Assembly: GCA_950097015.1 (NCBI GenBank)
Contig: CATNEN010000039.1
Coordinates: forward strand, 1 to 64,000
Length of the DNA: 64,000 nt
Reading direction: 5' to 3'
Origin: Macrostomum hystrix
Taxonomy: Eukaryota; Platyhelminthes; Macrostomidae
This document shows positions 1-12,500 of the stretch, in pieces. The position numbers and the translations under genes were made by a program. Under the pieces are notes generated by a model, which had not been told where the DNA came from, did no database searches, and worked only from the letters and a program-made list of their open reading frames with translations. Within the stretch, counting starts at the first letter, position 1. Every line of letters starts with the position of its first letter.

Positions 1-269
1 GGGGGAGAAATTGAGGGCGAGCTGTCATTAATCCTTCTCGGTCTGGCCGGATGCAAGCTGCTTGCACTTTACATCCGCATATAGCTAGGAAATTGCTAGC
101 GCGCCATTCTAGCTGTCTGTCGGGCACACTTCCGAATTTCTTGTTACTTACCAATTGTTCCGTTTCTGCTAATTCCCAAGTTTACTTTTGTTTTGACGAC
201 AAGCTTCAGCTAAAACAGGTGAGATTCGCGACATTCGCTGTCACTATAGTGGGAGTCCGAACAGGGCAG
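1..269. other. Non-repetitive segment, no gene assigned
   Basis: This stretch is not repetitive and has no convincing coding potential. A good 5' splice-site match (aaaacag followed by gtgagat, GT at 219-220) could end an untranslated upstream exon of the kinase-like exon at 815-973, but nothing else supports this. Confidence 0.3.
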
Positions 270-780
270 CCCCGAACGGGAATTCTACCAAGTAGGAAAC
301 CCCAAAATGGGAATGCTACTGAGGAAAACCGGAAATCGGAATCCCGATGAGGAAATCCCGAATTGGGAATCCAACCGAGGAAACTCCTAAGTGGGAATCC
401 CATTGAGGAAATCCCAAAAAGGAATCCTACTAAGGAAATCCCAAAGTGGGAATCCCTCTGAGGAAATCCCGATATGGAAATCCTATTTAAGAAATCCCGA
501 ACTAGGAATCCTAGTGAGGAAATCCCGTAATAGGAATTCTACCAAGGGTAAATTCCGAAATCAAAATCCTACTGAGGAAATATCGAAATGGGAATCCTAA
601 TTGAGAAACTCCAAGAAGGAATCCAGCTATGAAAATCCCATAATTTGGGCATTACTGTGTAAATCCTGGAATGGAACCCAAGTAGTGATATTGCTAAATC
701 TGAATCCTCAATCCTATTCAATCCAATATTGAAAATTCCCCAAATCGATGTCCCCACTGAGGAAATCCCAATATAAAAAT
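270..780. repeat. Degenerate ~24-bp minisatellite
   Basis: About twenty diverged tandem copies of a roughly 24-bp unit built from 'gaggaaatccc' followed by a variable 'aagtgggaatcc' half. Copies differ in length and by many substitutions, so the array is old. Short open frames through it are repeat translations. It may be intronic to the kinase-like exon that follows. Confidence 0.8.
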
Positions 781-814
781 CCATCGCAGCAACAAGCATC
801 CGCAAAGCTTTCAG

Positions 815-973
815 GCGCAGTTTCCAGAGCCATCGCCGGCAGCAGCCGCATGGGGCAGCGGCATGGGGAAGCGAATCCGGCGCATCGGCCGGTACCTGAT
901 GGGCGGCGTCTGCCTCGGGCGTGGCAGCTTCTCCCGGGTTGAGCTGGCGGTGCACGAGGTTGCGGAGTGCCAG
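815..973 (+). CDS. Isolated exon of an STK11/LKB1-like protein kinase (N-lobe start), partial
   Basis: A frame through this interval reads MGKRIRRIGRYLMGG and then LGRGSFSRVELA, ending at a 5' splice-site match (CAG followed by gtcagt at 974). LGRGSFS fits the glycine-rich ATP-binding loop of protein kinases (GxGxxS). The preceding IGRYLMGG closely resembles the segment just before that loop in the LKB1/STK11 family, a tumour-suppressor kinase that activates AMPK-type kinases. Either the ATG at 863 is the start, or the exon opens after the acceptor-like ctttcag ending at 814, which gives 53 in-frame codons (phase 0 at both ends). No later kinase exon (VAVK lysine, HRD, DFG) is visible before the telomere repeat at 2379. 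The gene is therefore broken, or its remainder lies outside the window. The exon is GC-rich between AT-rich minisatellites, as expected for a real exon. The family assignment rests on about 35 residues. Confidence 0.5.
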
Positions 974-1004
974 GTCAGTCGCTAGATACCATTCCTACAT
1001 TCCA

Positions 1005-1420
1005 AAATGGGAATCCTATTCTCAGATCCCCAAATGGGAATCCCAATCTCAGATCCCGAAACTGGAATCCCGATCTCAGATCCCAAACAGGAATCCCAAT
1101 CTCAGATCCTCAAACTAGAATCCCATTCTCAGATCCTCAAACCAGAATCCCATTCTCAGATCCCCAAACAGGAATCCCAATCTCAGATCCCGAAACTGGA
1201 ATCCCGATCTCAGATCCCAAACAGGAATCCCAATCTCAGATCCTCAAACTAGAATCCCATTCTCAGATCCTCAAACTAGAATCCCAATCTCTGATCCCGA
1301 AACTGGAATCCCGATCTCACATCCCCCAAATGGGAATCCCAATCTCTGATCCTCAAACTAGTATCCCATTCTCAGATCCCCAAACAGGAATCCCAATCCC
1401 AGATAGCCAAATTAAAAACT
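1005..1420. repeat. ~26-bp minisatellite (aatcccaatctcagatccc type)
   Basis: Tandem copies of a 24-27-bp unit containing 'ggaatccc', 'atctcagatcc' and a variable 'caaac' segment. It starts about 30 bp after the kinase-like exon's donor site, so it could be intronic. It shares the aatccc/gatccc vocabulary with the arrays at 270-780 and 1950-2290, suggesting a common origin. Confidence 0.85.
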
Positions 1421-1949
1421 GAATTCTAAGAAAGTTTTTTACGTTTTCTTGTTTTCAACACTTCGTCGACGTGTTAGCCAATTTTAATCCGCAAAGCAGC
1501 ATTCGCTCCGTCCATCCCATTCCGTCTCCGGCCCCTCCCACAATGTCCCACGATTTGCTCTTCGGGGAAATCAAAGAGACTGTTCATCAAGAGGCTACTG
1601 CCACAATTATCCCTGCCAGGGATCATTGCTGGCAGGGCTGGTCGATCTGAGGATCCCAGACAATCTTTGCTGACTGATAGCATTCGGGCTAATTTCCAGT
1701 TGAAATAACTGATAACTTTTTTCTGGGGTACAAAGCGATATCGATTCTGATTGCAAGCTGGCAAAATCAGGCATCAAACTTGCTGATCAAGAAAAGAAAC
1801 AAATCTCAAGAACACGAAAAAATAATGCGAAAATTTCAAATCAAATTAAAATTTTCAGTCCAAAATCTGAAAAATCTAAACTGCAACCCACAGAAACAAA
1901 ATTCCATAAGTTTAAATCGCATATCTAAAATCCTTAATATAAAATCTGA
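1421..1949. other. Unique AT-rich segment, no gene assigned
   Basis: Non-repetitive sequence between two minisatellites. I looked for a continuation of the kinase exon. A weak acceptor near 1770 is followed by a lysine-rich frame (starting about 1771), but it lacks a VAVK/VAIK motif and runs into low-complexity DNA. Nothing is annotated. Confidence 0.35.
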
Positions 1950-2290
1950 AATCCCAAATCTGAAATCCCAAATCTGAGATCCCAAATCTGAAATCCCAAA
2001 TCTGAGATCCCAAATCTGAAATCCCAAATCTGAAATCCCAAATCTGAGATCCCAAATCTGAAATCCCAAATCTGAAATCCCAAATCTGAGATCCCAAATC
2101 TGAGATCCCAAATCTGAAATCCCAAATCTGAGATCCCAAATCTGAAATCCCAAATCTGAAATCCCAAATCTGAAATCCGAAATCTGAGGTCCCAAATCTG
2201 AAATCCCAAATCTGAAATCCCAAATCTGAGATCCCAAATCTGAGATCCCAAATCTGAAATCCCAAATCTGAGATCCCAAATCTGAAATCA
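1950..2290. repeat. 14-bp minisatellite (caaatctgaaatcc / caaatctgagatcc)
   Basis: About 24 head-to-tail copies of a 14-bp unit with two main variants (aaat or agat in the second half). All three minus-strand frames stay open because 14 is not a multiple of 3 and the unit lacks stops there. Those frames are artefacts. The array ends 90 bp before the telomere repeat. Confidence 0.9.
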
Positions 2291-2378
2291 TAAATATAAA
2301 CTCTGAAATCCGAAAATGTGAAATGCAAATCGCAGATAAATTCTTTATTAACGATTCCCAAATTCTTAGTAACAAAGA

Positions 2379-5300
2379 CCCTAACCCTAACCCTACCCTA
2401 ACCCTAACCTAACCCTAACCCTAACCCTAACCCTAACCCTAACCCTAACCCTAACCCTAACCCTAACCCTAACCCTAACCCTAACCCTAACCCTAACCCT
2501 AACCCTAACCCTAACCCTAACCCTAACCCTAACCCTAACCCTAACCCTAACCCTAACCCTAACCCTAACCCTAACCCTAACCCTAACCCTAACCCTAACC
2601 CTAACCCTAACCCTAACCCTAACCCTAACCCTAACCCTAACCCTAACCCTAACCCTAACCCTAACCCTAACCCTAACCCTAACCCTAACCCTAACCCTAA
2701 CCCTAACCCTAACCCTAACCCTAACCCTAACCCTAACCCTAACCCTAACCCTAACCCTAACCCTAACCCTAACCCTAACCCTAACCCTAACCCTAACCCT
2801 AACCCTAACCCTAACCCTAACCCTAACCCTAACCCTAACCCTAACCCTAACCCTAACCCTAACCCTAACCCTAACCCTAACCCTAACCCTAACCCTAACC
2901 CTAACCCTAACCCTAACCCTAACCCTAACCCTAACCCTAACCCTAACCCTAACCCTAACCCTAACCCTAACCCTAACCCTAACCCTAACCCTAACCCTAA
3001 CCCTAACCCTAACCCTAACCCTAACCCTAACCCTAACCCTAACCCTAACCCTAACCCTAACCCTAACCCTAACCCTAACCCTAACCCTAACCCTAACCCT
3101 AACCCTAACCCTAACCCTAACCCTAACCCTAACCCTAACCCTAACCCTAACCCTAACCCTAACCCTAACCCTAACCCTAACCCTAACCCTAACCCTAACC
3201 CTAACCCTAACCCTAACCCTAACCCTAACCCTAACCCTAACCCTAACCCTAACCCTAACCCTAACCCTAACCCTAACCCTAACCCTAACCCTAACCCTAA
3301 CCCTAACCCTAACCCTAACCCTAACCCTAACCCTAACCCTAACCCTAACCCTAACCCTACCCTAACCCTAACCCTAACCCTAACCCTAACCCTAACCCTA
3401 ACCCTAACCCTAACCCTAACCCTAACCCTAACCCTAACCCTAACCCTAACCCTAACCCTAACCCTAACCCTAACCCTAACCCTAACCCTAACCCTAACCC
3501 TAACCCTAACCCTAACCCTAACCCTAACCCTAACCCTAACCCTAACCCTAACCCTAACCCTAACCCTAACCCTAACCCTAACCCTAACCCTAACCCTAAC
3601 CCTAACCCTAACCCTAACCCTAACCCTAACCCTAACCCTAACCCTAACCCTAACCCTAACCCTAACCCTAACCCTAACCCTAACCCTAACCCTAACCCTA
3701 ACCCTAACCCTAACCCTAACCCTAACCCTAACCCTAACCCTAACCCTAACCCTAACCCTAACCCTAACCCTAACCCTAACCCTAACCCTAACCCTAACCC
3801 TAACCCTAACCCTAACCCTAACCCTAACCCTAACCCTAACCCTAACCCTAACCCTAACCCTAACCCTAACCCTAACCCTAACCCTAACCCTAACCCTAAC
3901 CCTAACCCTAACCCTAACCCTAACCCTAACCCTAACCCTAACCCTAACCCTAACCCTAACCCTAACCCTAACCCTAACCCTAACCCTAACCCTAACCCTA
4001 ACCCTAACCCTAACCCTAACCCTAACCCTAACCCTAACCCTAACCCTAACCCTAACCCTAACCCTAACCCTAACCCTAACCCTAACCCTAACCCTAACCC
4101 TAACCCTAACCCTAACCCTAACCCTAACCCTAACCCTAACCCTAACCCTAACCCTAACCCTAACCCTAACCCTAACCCTAACCCTAACCCTAACCCTAAC
4201 CCTAACCCTAACCCTAACCCTAACCCTAACCCTAACCCTAACCCTAACCCTAACCCTAACCCTAACCCTAACCCTAACCCTAACCCTAACCCTAACCCTA
4301 ACCCTAACCCTAACCCTAACCCTAACCCTAACCCTAACCCTAACCCTAACCCTAACCCTAACCCTAACCCTAACCCTAACCCTAACCCTAACCCTAACCC
4401 TAACCCTAACCCTAACCCTAACCCTAACCCTAACCCTAACCCTAACCCTAACCCTAACCCTAACCCTAACCCTAACCCTAACCCTAACCCTAACCCTAAC
4501 CCTAACCCTAACCCTAACCCTAACCCTAACCCTAACCCTAACCCTAACCCTAACCCTAACCCTAACCCTAACCCTAACCCTAACCCTAACCCTAACCCTA
4601 ACCCTAACCCTAACCCTAACCCTAACCCTAACCCTAACCCTAACCCTAACCCTAACCCTAACCCTAACCCTAACCCTAACCCTAACCCTAACCCTAACCC
4701 TAACCCTAACCCTAACCCTAACCCTAACCCTAACCCTAACCCTAACCCTAACCCTAACCCTAACCCTAACCCTAACCCTAACCCTAACCCTAACCCTAAC
4801 CCTAACCCTAACCCTAACCCTAACCCTAACCCTAACCCTAACCCTAACCCTAACCCTAACCCTAACCCTAACCCTAACCCTAACCCTAACCCTAACCCTA
4901 ACCCTAACCCTAACCCTAACCCTAACCCTAACCCTAACCCTAACCCTAACCCTAACCCTAACCCTAACCCTAACCCTAACCCTAACCCTAACCCTAACCC
5001 TAACCCTAACCCTAACCCTAACCCTAACCCTAACCCTAACCCTAACCCTAACCCTAACCCTAACCCTAACCCTAACCCTAACCCTAACCCTAACCCTAAC
5101 CCTAACCCTAACCCTAACCCTAACCCTAACCCTAACCCTAACCCTAACCCTAACCCTAACCCTAACCCTAACCCTAACCCTAACCCTAACCCTAACCCTA
5201 ACCCTAACCCTAACCCTAACCCTAACCCTAACCCTAACCCTAACCCTAACCCTAACCCTAACCCTAACCCTAACCCTAACCCTAACCCTAACCCTAACCC

Positions 5301-7381
5301 TAACCCTAACCCTAACCCTAACCCTAACCCTAACCCTAACCCTAACCCTAACCCTAACCCTAACCCTAACCCTAACCCTAACCCTAACCCTAACCCTAAC
5401 CCTAACCCTAACCCTAACCCTAACCCTAACCCTAACCCTAACCCTAACCCTAACCCTAACCCTAACCCTAACCCTAACCCTAACCCTAACCCTAACCCTA
5501 ACCCTAACCCTAACCCTAACCCTAACCCTAACCCTAACCCTAACCCTAACCCTAACCCTAACCCTAACCCTAACCCTAACCCTAACCCTAACCCTAACCC
5601 TAACCCTAACCCTAACCCTAACCCTAACCCTAACCCTAACCCTAACCCTAACCCTAACCCTAACCCTAACCCTAACCCTAACCCTAACCCTAACCCTAAC
5701 CCTAACCCTAACCCTAACCCTAACCCTAACCCTAACCCTAACCCTAACCCTAACCCTAACCCTAACCCTAACCCTAACCCTAACCCTAACCCTAACCCTA
5801 ACCCTAACCCTAACCCTAACCCTAACCCTAACCCTAACCCTAACCCTAACCCTAACCCTAACCCTAACCCTAACCCTAACCCTAACCCTAACCCTAACCC
5901 TAACCCTAACCCTAACCCTAACCCTAACCCTAACCCTAACCCTAACCCTAACCCTAACCCTAACCCTAACCCTAACCCTAACCCTAACCCTAACCCTAAC
6001 CCTAACCCTAACCCTAACCCTAACCCTAACCCTAACCCTAACCCTAACCCTAACCCTAACCCTAACCCTAACCCTAACCCTAACCCTAACCCTAACCCTA
6101 ACCCTAACCCTAACCCTAACCCTAACCCTAACCCTAACCCTAACCCTAACCCTAACCCTAACCCTAACCCTAACCCTAACCCTAACCCTAACCCTAACCC
6201 TAACCCTAACCCTAACCCTAACCCTAACCCTAACCCTAACCCTAACCCTAACCCTAACCCTAACCCTAACCCTAACCCTAACCCTAACCCTAACCCTAAC
6301 CCTAACCCTAACCCTAACCCTAACCCTAACCCTAACCCTAACCCTAACCCTAACCCTAACCCTAACCCTAACCCTAACCCTAACCCTAACCCTAACCCTA
6401 ACCCTAACCCTAACCCTAACCCTAACCCTAACCCTAACCCTAACCCTAACCCTAACCCTAACCCTAACCCTAACCCTAACCCTAACCCTAACCCTAACCC
6501 TAACCCTACCCTAACCCTAACCCTAACCCTAACCCTAACCCTAACCCTAACCCTAACCCTAACCCTAACCCTAACCCTAACCCTAACCCTAACCCTAACC
6601 CTAACCCTAACCCTAACCCTAACCCTAACCCTAACCCTAACCCTAACCCTAACCCTAACCCTAACCCTAACCCTAACCCTAACCCTAACCCTAACCCTAA
6701 CCCTAACCCTAACCCTAACCCTAACCCTAACCCTAACCCTAACCCTAACCCTAACCCTAACCCTAACCCTAACCCTAACCCTAACCCTAACCCTAACCCT
6801 AACCCTAACCCTAACCCTAACCCTAACCCTAACCCTAACCCTAACCCTAACCCTAACCCTAACCCTAACCCTAACCCTAACCCTAACCCTAACCCTAACC
6901 CTAACCCTAACCCTAACCCTAACCCTAACCCTAACCCTAACCCTAACCCTAACCCTAACCCTAACCCTAACCCTAACCCTAACCCTAACCCTAACCCTAA
7001 CCCTAACCCTAACCCTAACCCTAACCCTAACCCTAACCCTAACCCTAACCCTAACCCTAACCCTAACCCTAACCCTAACCCTAACCCTAACCCTAACCCT
7101 AACCCTAACCCTAACCCTAACCCTAACCCTAACCCTAACCCTAACCCTAACCCTAACCCTAACCCTAACCCTAACCCTAACCCTAACCCTAACCCTAACC
7201 CTAACCCTAACCCTAACCCTAACCCTAACCCTAACCCTAACCCTAACCCTAACCCTAACCCTAACCCTAACCCTAACCCTAACCCTAACCCTAACCCTAA
7301 CCCTAACCCTAACCCTAACCCTAACCCTAACCCTAACCCTAACCCTAACCCTAACCCTAACCCTAACCCTAACCCTAACCC
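2379..7381. repeat. Telomere repeat array (CCCTAA)n, about 5.0 kb
   Basis: About 830 copies of CCCTAA, the C-strand of the TTAGGG telomere repeat. Only a few unit-length slips are visible: ccctaccctaa near 2391, 3357 and 6507, and a short cctaac unit near 2405. The strand polarity is that of a left chromosome end, with telomere to the left and chromosome to the right. About 2.4 kb of unrelated sequence nevertheless lies to the left. Near-perfect homogeneity over 5 kb suggests a recent or maintained array rather than an old interstitial relic. A scaffold join is an alternative. Long open frames here are repeat translations. Confidence 0.97.
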
Positions 7382-7980
7382 ATCGTATTATGCAGCAGTG
7401 GTATCGTATAATGCACCAGTGGTATGGTCCTATGGAGCAGTGGTATGGTCCACTGCTGCATAGGGCCCATATGGTCCACATAATACGATATCACTCGTGC
7501 ATAGGGCCATACCACTGGTGCATTAGACCATACCACTGGTGCATAATACGATACCACTAATGCATAGGGCAATACCACTGGTGCATTGGATCATACCACT
7601 AGTGCATGGGATCATACCACTGGTGCATGATACGATACCACTGTGCATAATACGATACCGCTAGTGCATAATACGATACCACTAGTGCATAATACGATAC
7701 CACTGGTGCATAATACGATACCACTAGTGCATAATACGATACCACTAGTGCATAATACGATACCACTGGTGCATAATACGATACCACTAGTGCATAATAC
7801 GATACCGCTAGTGCATAGCACTGCTGCATGGGCCCATACCACTGGTGCATAATACGATACGACTAGTGCATGGCACCATTCCACTAGTACATGGGGCCAT
7901 ACCACTGGTTCATAAGACCATACCACTGGTGCATAATACGATATCACTCGTGCATGGGGCCATACCACTGGTGCATAATA
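7382..7980. repeat. 21-bp minisatellite with internal inversion next to the telomere
   Basis: Tandem 21-bp units of the form gtgcataatacgataccac plus two variable bases. From about 7382 to 7450 the unit is in the opposite orientation (agtggtatcgtataatgca). Around 7450-7470 the polarity flips, and it then runs forward to 7980. Variants replace 'taatacgat' with 'tagggccat' or 'tggggccat'. The array begins immediately after the last telomere repeat. Confidence 0.9.
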
Positions 7981-8470
7981 CGCCCAGCCATGTCCAACCA
8001 TGCCCAACCATGCCCAGCCATGCCCAGGCTTGCCAAACCATGCCCAGGCTTGCCAAACTATGCCCAGCAATGTCTAACCATACGTAGCTTTACCTGCCAT
8101 GCCCAGCCATGCCCAACCATGCCTAGCTATACCTGCCATGTCCAACCATGCCCAGCCATGCCCAGGCTTGCCAAACCATGCCCAGGTTTGCCAAACTATG
8201 CCCAGCAATGTCTAACCATACGTAGCTTTACCTGCCATGCCCAGCAATGTCTAACCATGCCTAGCTATACCTGCCATGCCCAACCATGCCCAACTATTCC
8301 CAGCCATGCCCAACCATGCCCAACTATTCCCAGCCATGCCCAACCATGCCCAGCCTTGCCCAGCCATGTCCAACCATGCCCAACCATGCCCAGCCATGCC
8401 CAGGCTTGCCAAACCATGCCCAGGCTTGCCAAACCATGCCCAGGCTTGCCAAACTATGCCCAGCAATGTC
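7981..8470. repeat. 10-bp minisatellite (ccatgcccaa/ccatgcccag) with ~120-bp super-repeat
   Basis: Tandem 10-bp units (catgcccaac, catgcccagc) with variants such as cttgccaaac. A longer block containing 'aatgtctaaccatacgtagc' recurs about 122 bp apart (near 8069 and 8208), showing segmental duplication within the array. Proline/methionine-rich frames here are repeat translations. Confidence 0.88.
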
Positions 8471-9589
8471 GAGAGCCGATTCCTATGAGAGCCGATTCCT
8501 ATGAGGGCCGATTCCTATGAGAGCCGATTCCTATGAGGGCGGATTCCTTTGAGAGCCGATTCCTATGAGGGCCGATTCCTATGAGGGCCGATTCCTATGA
8601 GAGCCGATTCCTATGAGTGCAAATTCCTATGAGAGCCGATTCCTATGAGAGCCGATTCCTATGAGAGCCGATTCCTATGTGAGCCGATTCCTATGAGAGC
8701 CGATTCCTATCGGTTCCTATGAGAGCCGATTCCTATGAGAGCCGATTCCTATCGGTTCCTATGAGAGCCGATTCCTATGAGAGCCGATTCCTATCGGTTC
8801 CTATGAGAGCCGATTCCTATGAGGGCCGATTCCTATTAGGGCCGATTCCTATGAGAGCCGATTCCTATGAGAGCCGATTCCTATGAGAGCCGATTCCTAT
8901 GAGAGCCAATTCCTATGAGAGCCGATTCCTATGAGAGCCGATTCCTATGAGAGCCGATTCCTATGAGGGCCGATTCCTATGAGAGCCGATTCCTATGAGG
9001 GCCGATTCCTATTAGGGCCGATTCCTATGAGAGCCGATTCCTATGAGAGCCGATTCCTATGAGGGCCGATTCCTATGAGAGCCGATTCCTATGAGGGCCG
9101 ATTCCTATTAGGGCCGATTCCTATGAGAGCCGATTCCTATGAGAGCCGATTCCTATGAGAGCCGATTCCTATGAGAGCCGATTCCTATGAGAGCCGATTC
9201 CTATGAGAGCCGATTCCTATGTGAGCCGATTCCTATGAGAGCCGATTCCTTTGAGAGCCGATTCCTATGAGGGCCGATTCCTATGAGACACGATTCCTAT
9301 GAGGGCCGATTCCTATGAGGGCCGATTCCTATGAGAGCCGATTCCTATGAGAGCCGATTCCTATGAGAGCCGATTCCTATGAGAGCCGATTCCTAAGAGA
9401 GCCGATTCCTATGAGACCCGATTCCTATGAGAGCCGATTCCTATGAGGGCCGATTCCTATGAGACACGATTCCTATGAGAGCCGATTCCTATGAGAGCCG
9501 ATTCCTATCGGTTCCTATGAGAGCCGATTCCTATGAGACCCGATTCCTATGAGAGCCGATTCCTATGAGAGCGGATTCCTATGAGGGCC
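8471..9589 (+). repeat. 16-bp satellite, first array (GATTCCTATGAGAGCC)
   Basis: About 70 copies of the 16-bp monomer GATTCCTATGAGAGCC. Variants include gagggcc, gagaccc, attaggg and the shortened 'cctatcggttcctatgag' form. The same satellite dominates the window from 40944 onward. It ends in gagggcc and the 385-bp satellite begins directly with tttatggaaag. Confidence 0.95.
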
Positions 9590-12500
9590 TTTATGGAAAG
9601 TCAAAGACATTGACGGATAACAAGTCAAACTCATGGAATTCTAAAAAAAGCCACAACTTTCTGTCCTGACCATCTAGAGGCGCCGGACTGGCGCCTCTAG
9701 ACTCGGGGCGTCAACCTCTAGTCGAGAAATGTCATTTCCAACATTGCCCACCAATGACGGAAATTTCGACCTTGGCAAATTTTCGACTTAATATTGCTCT
9801 TTGACAAGTTAGGTAGCCGCTCAGAGCCCAAGTTGGCTCCCAAAAGAAAATCTCGGGGGACTCAACCGGAATCTATAGAGCATCGCCAGGCCTTTCGAAC
9901 GACACCAAAATCAGTTCCCTAGGACCTCGGGAACCGTCTCGAATCGGCCCGAGAAGGATGTAGGAAGCATTGACTTTATGGAAAGTCAAAGACATTGACG
10001 GATAACAAGTCAAACTCATGGAATTCTAAAAAAAAGCCACAACTTTCTGTCCTGACCATCTAGAGGCGCCGGACTGGCGCCTCTAGACTCGGGGCGTCAA
10101 CCTCTAGTCGAGAAATGTCATTTCCAACATTGCCCACCAATGACGGAAATTTCGACCTTGGCAAATTTTCGACTTAATATTGCTCTTTGACAAGTTAGGT
10201 AGCCGCTCAGAGCCCAAGTTGGCTCCCAAAAGAAAATCTCGGGGGACTCAACCGGAATCTATAGAGCATCGCCAGGCCTTTCGAACGACACCAAAATCAG
10301 TTCCCTAGGACCTCGGGAACCGTCTCGAATCGGCCCGAGAAGGATGTAGGAAGCATTGACTTTATGGAAAGTCAAAGACATTGACGGATAACAAGTCAAA
10401 CTCATGGAATTCTAAAAAAAGCCACAACTTTCTGTCCCGACCATCTAGAGGCGCCGGACTGGCGCCTCTAGACTCGGGGCGTCAACCTCTAGTCGAGAAA
10501 TGTCATTTCCAACATTGCCCACCAATGACGGAAATTTCGACCTTGGCAAATTTTCGACTTAATATTGCTCTTTGACAAGTTAGGTAGCCGCTCAGAGCCC
10601 AAGTTGGCTCCCAAAAGAAAATCTCGGGGGACTCAACCGGAATCTATAGAGCATCGCCAGGCCTTTCGAACGACACCAAAATCAGTTCCCTAGGACCTCG
10701 GGAACTGTCTCGAATCGGCCCGAGAAGGATGTAGGAAGCATTGACTTTATGGAAAGTCAAAGACATTGACGGATAACAAGTCAAACTCATGGAATTCTAA
10801 AAAAAGCCACAACTTTCTGTCCTGACCATCTAGAGGCGCCGGACTGGCGCCTCTAGACTCGGGGCGTCAACCTCTAGTCGAGAAATGTCATTTCCAACAT
10901 TGCCCACCAATGACGGAAATTTCGACCTTGGCAAATTTTCGACTTAATATTGCTCTTTGACAAGTTAGGTAGCCGCTCAGAGCCCAAGTTGGCCTCCCAA
11001 AAGAAAATCTCGGGGGACTCAACCGGAATCTATAGAGCATCGCCAGGCCTTTCGAACGACACCAAAATCAGTTCCCTAGGACCTCGGGAACTGTCTCGAA
11101 TCGGCCCGAGAAGGATGTAGGAAGCATTGACTTTATGGAAAGTCAAAGACATTGACGGATAACAAGTCAAACTCATGGAATTCTAAAAAAAGCCACAACT
11201 TTCTGTCCCGACCATCTAGAGGCGCCGGACTGGCGCCTCTAGACTCGGGGCGTCAACCTCTAGTCGAGAAATGTCATTTCCAACATTGCCCACCAATGAC
11301 GGAAATTTCGACCTTGGCAAATTTTCGACTTAATATTGCTCTTTGACAAGTTAGGTAGCCGCTCAGAGCCCAAGTTGGCTCCCAAAAGAAAATCTCGGGG
11401 GACTCAACCGGAATCTATAGAGCATCGCCAGGCCTTTCGAACGACACCAAAATCAGTTCCCTAGGACCTCGGGAACTGTCTCGAATCGGCCCGAGAAGGA
11501 TGTAGGAAGCATTGACTTTATGGAAAGTCAAAGACATTGACGGATAACAAGTCAAACTCATGGAATTCTAAAAAAAGCCACAACTTTCTGTCCTGACCAT
11601 CTAGAGGCGCCGGACTGGCGCCTCTAGACTCGGGGCGTCAACCTCTAGTCGAGAAATGTCATTTCCAACATTGCCCACCAATGACGGAAATTTCGACCTT
11701 GGCAAATTTTCGACTTAATATTGCTCTTTGACAAGTTAGGTAGCCGCTCAGAGCCCAAGTTGGCCTCCCAAAAGAAAATCTCGGGGGACTCAACCGGAAT
11801 CTATAGAGCATCGCCAGGCCTTTCGAACGACACCAAAATCAGTTCCCTAGGACCTCGGGAACTGTCTCGAATCGGCCCGAGAAGGATGTAGGAAGCATTG
11901 ACTTTATGGAAAGTCAAAGACATTGACGGATAACAAGTCAAACTCATGGAATTCTAAAAAAAAGCCACAACTTTCTGTCCCGACCATCTAGAGGCGCCGG
12001 ACTGGCGCCTCTAGACTCGGGGCGTCAACCTCTAGTCGAGAAATGTCATTTCCAACATTGCCCACCAATGACGGAAATTTCGACCTTGGCAAATTTTCGA
12101 CTTAATATTGCTCTTTGACAAGTTAGGTAGCCGCTCAGAGCCCAAGTTGGCTCCCAAAAGAAAATCTCGGGGGACTCAACCGGAATCTATAGAGCATCGC
12201 CAGGCCTTTCGAACGACACCAAAATCAGTTCCCTAGGACCTCGGGAACTGTCTCGAATCGGCCCGAGAAGGATGTAGGAAGCATTGACTTTATGGAAAGT
12301 CAAAGACATTGACGGATAACAAGTCAAACTCATGGAATTCTAAAAAAAGCCACAACTTTCTGTCCTGACCATCTAGAGGCGCCGGACTGGCGCCTCTAGA
12401 CTCGGGGCGTCAACCTCTAGTCGAGAAATGTCATTTCCAACATTGCCCACCAATGACGGAAATTTCGACCTTGGCAAATTTTCGACTTAATATTGCTCTT

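Noticed and set aside
967-1422. 151-codon frame in the minisatellite after the kinase exon
   Set aside because: Made only of repeated SDPQTGIPI-like words from the ~26-bp repeat; no independent coding evidence.
1771-1850. Lys-rich segment as a second kinase exon after 815-973
   Set aside because: Phase would fit, but the acceptor is weak, the catalytic VAVK-type lysine is absent and the frame dissolves into low-complexity DNA.
3357-7481. 1,374-codon minus-strand frame of Val-Arg then Gly-Leu dipeptides
   Set aside because: It is the translation of TTAGGG repeats, open because the 6-bp unit lacks a stop in that frame; the switch from VR to GL is caused by a one-base unit slip near 6507.
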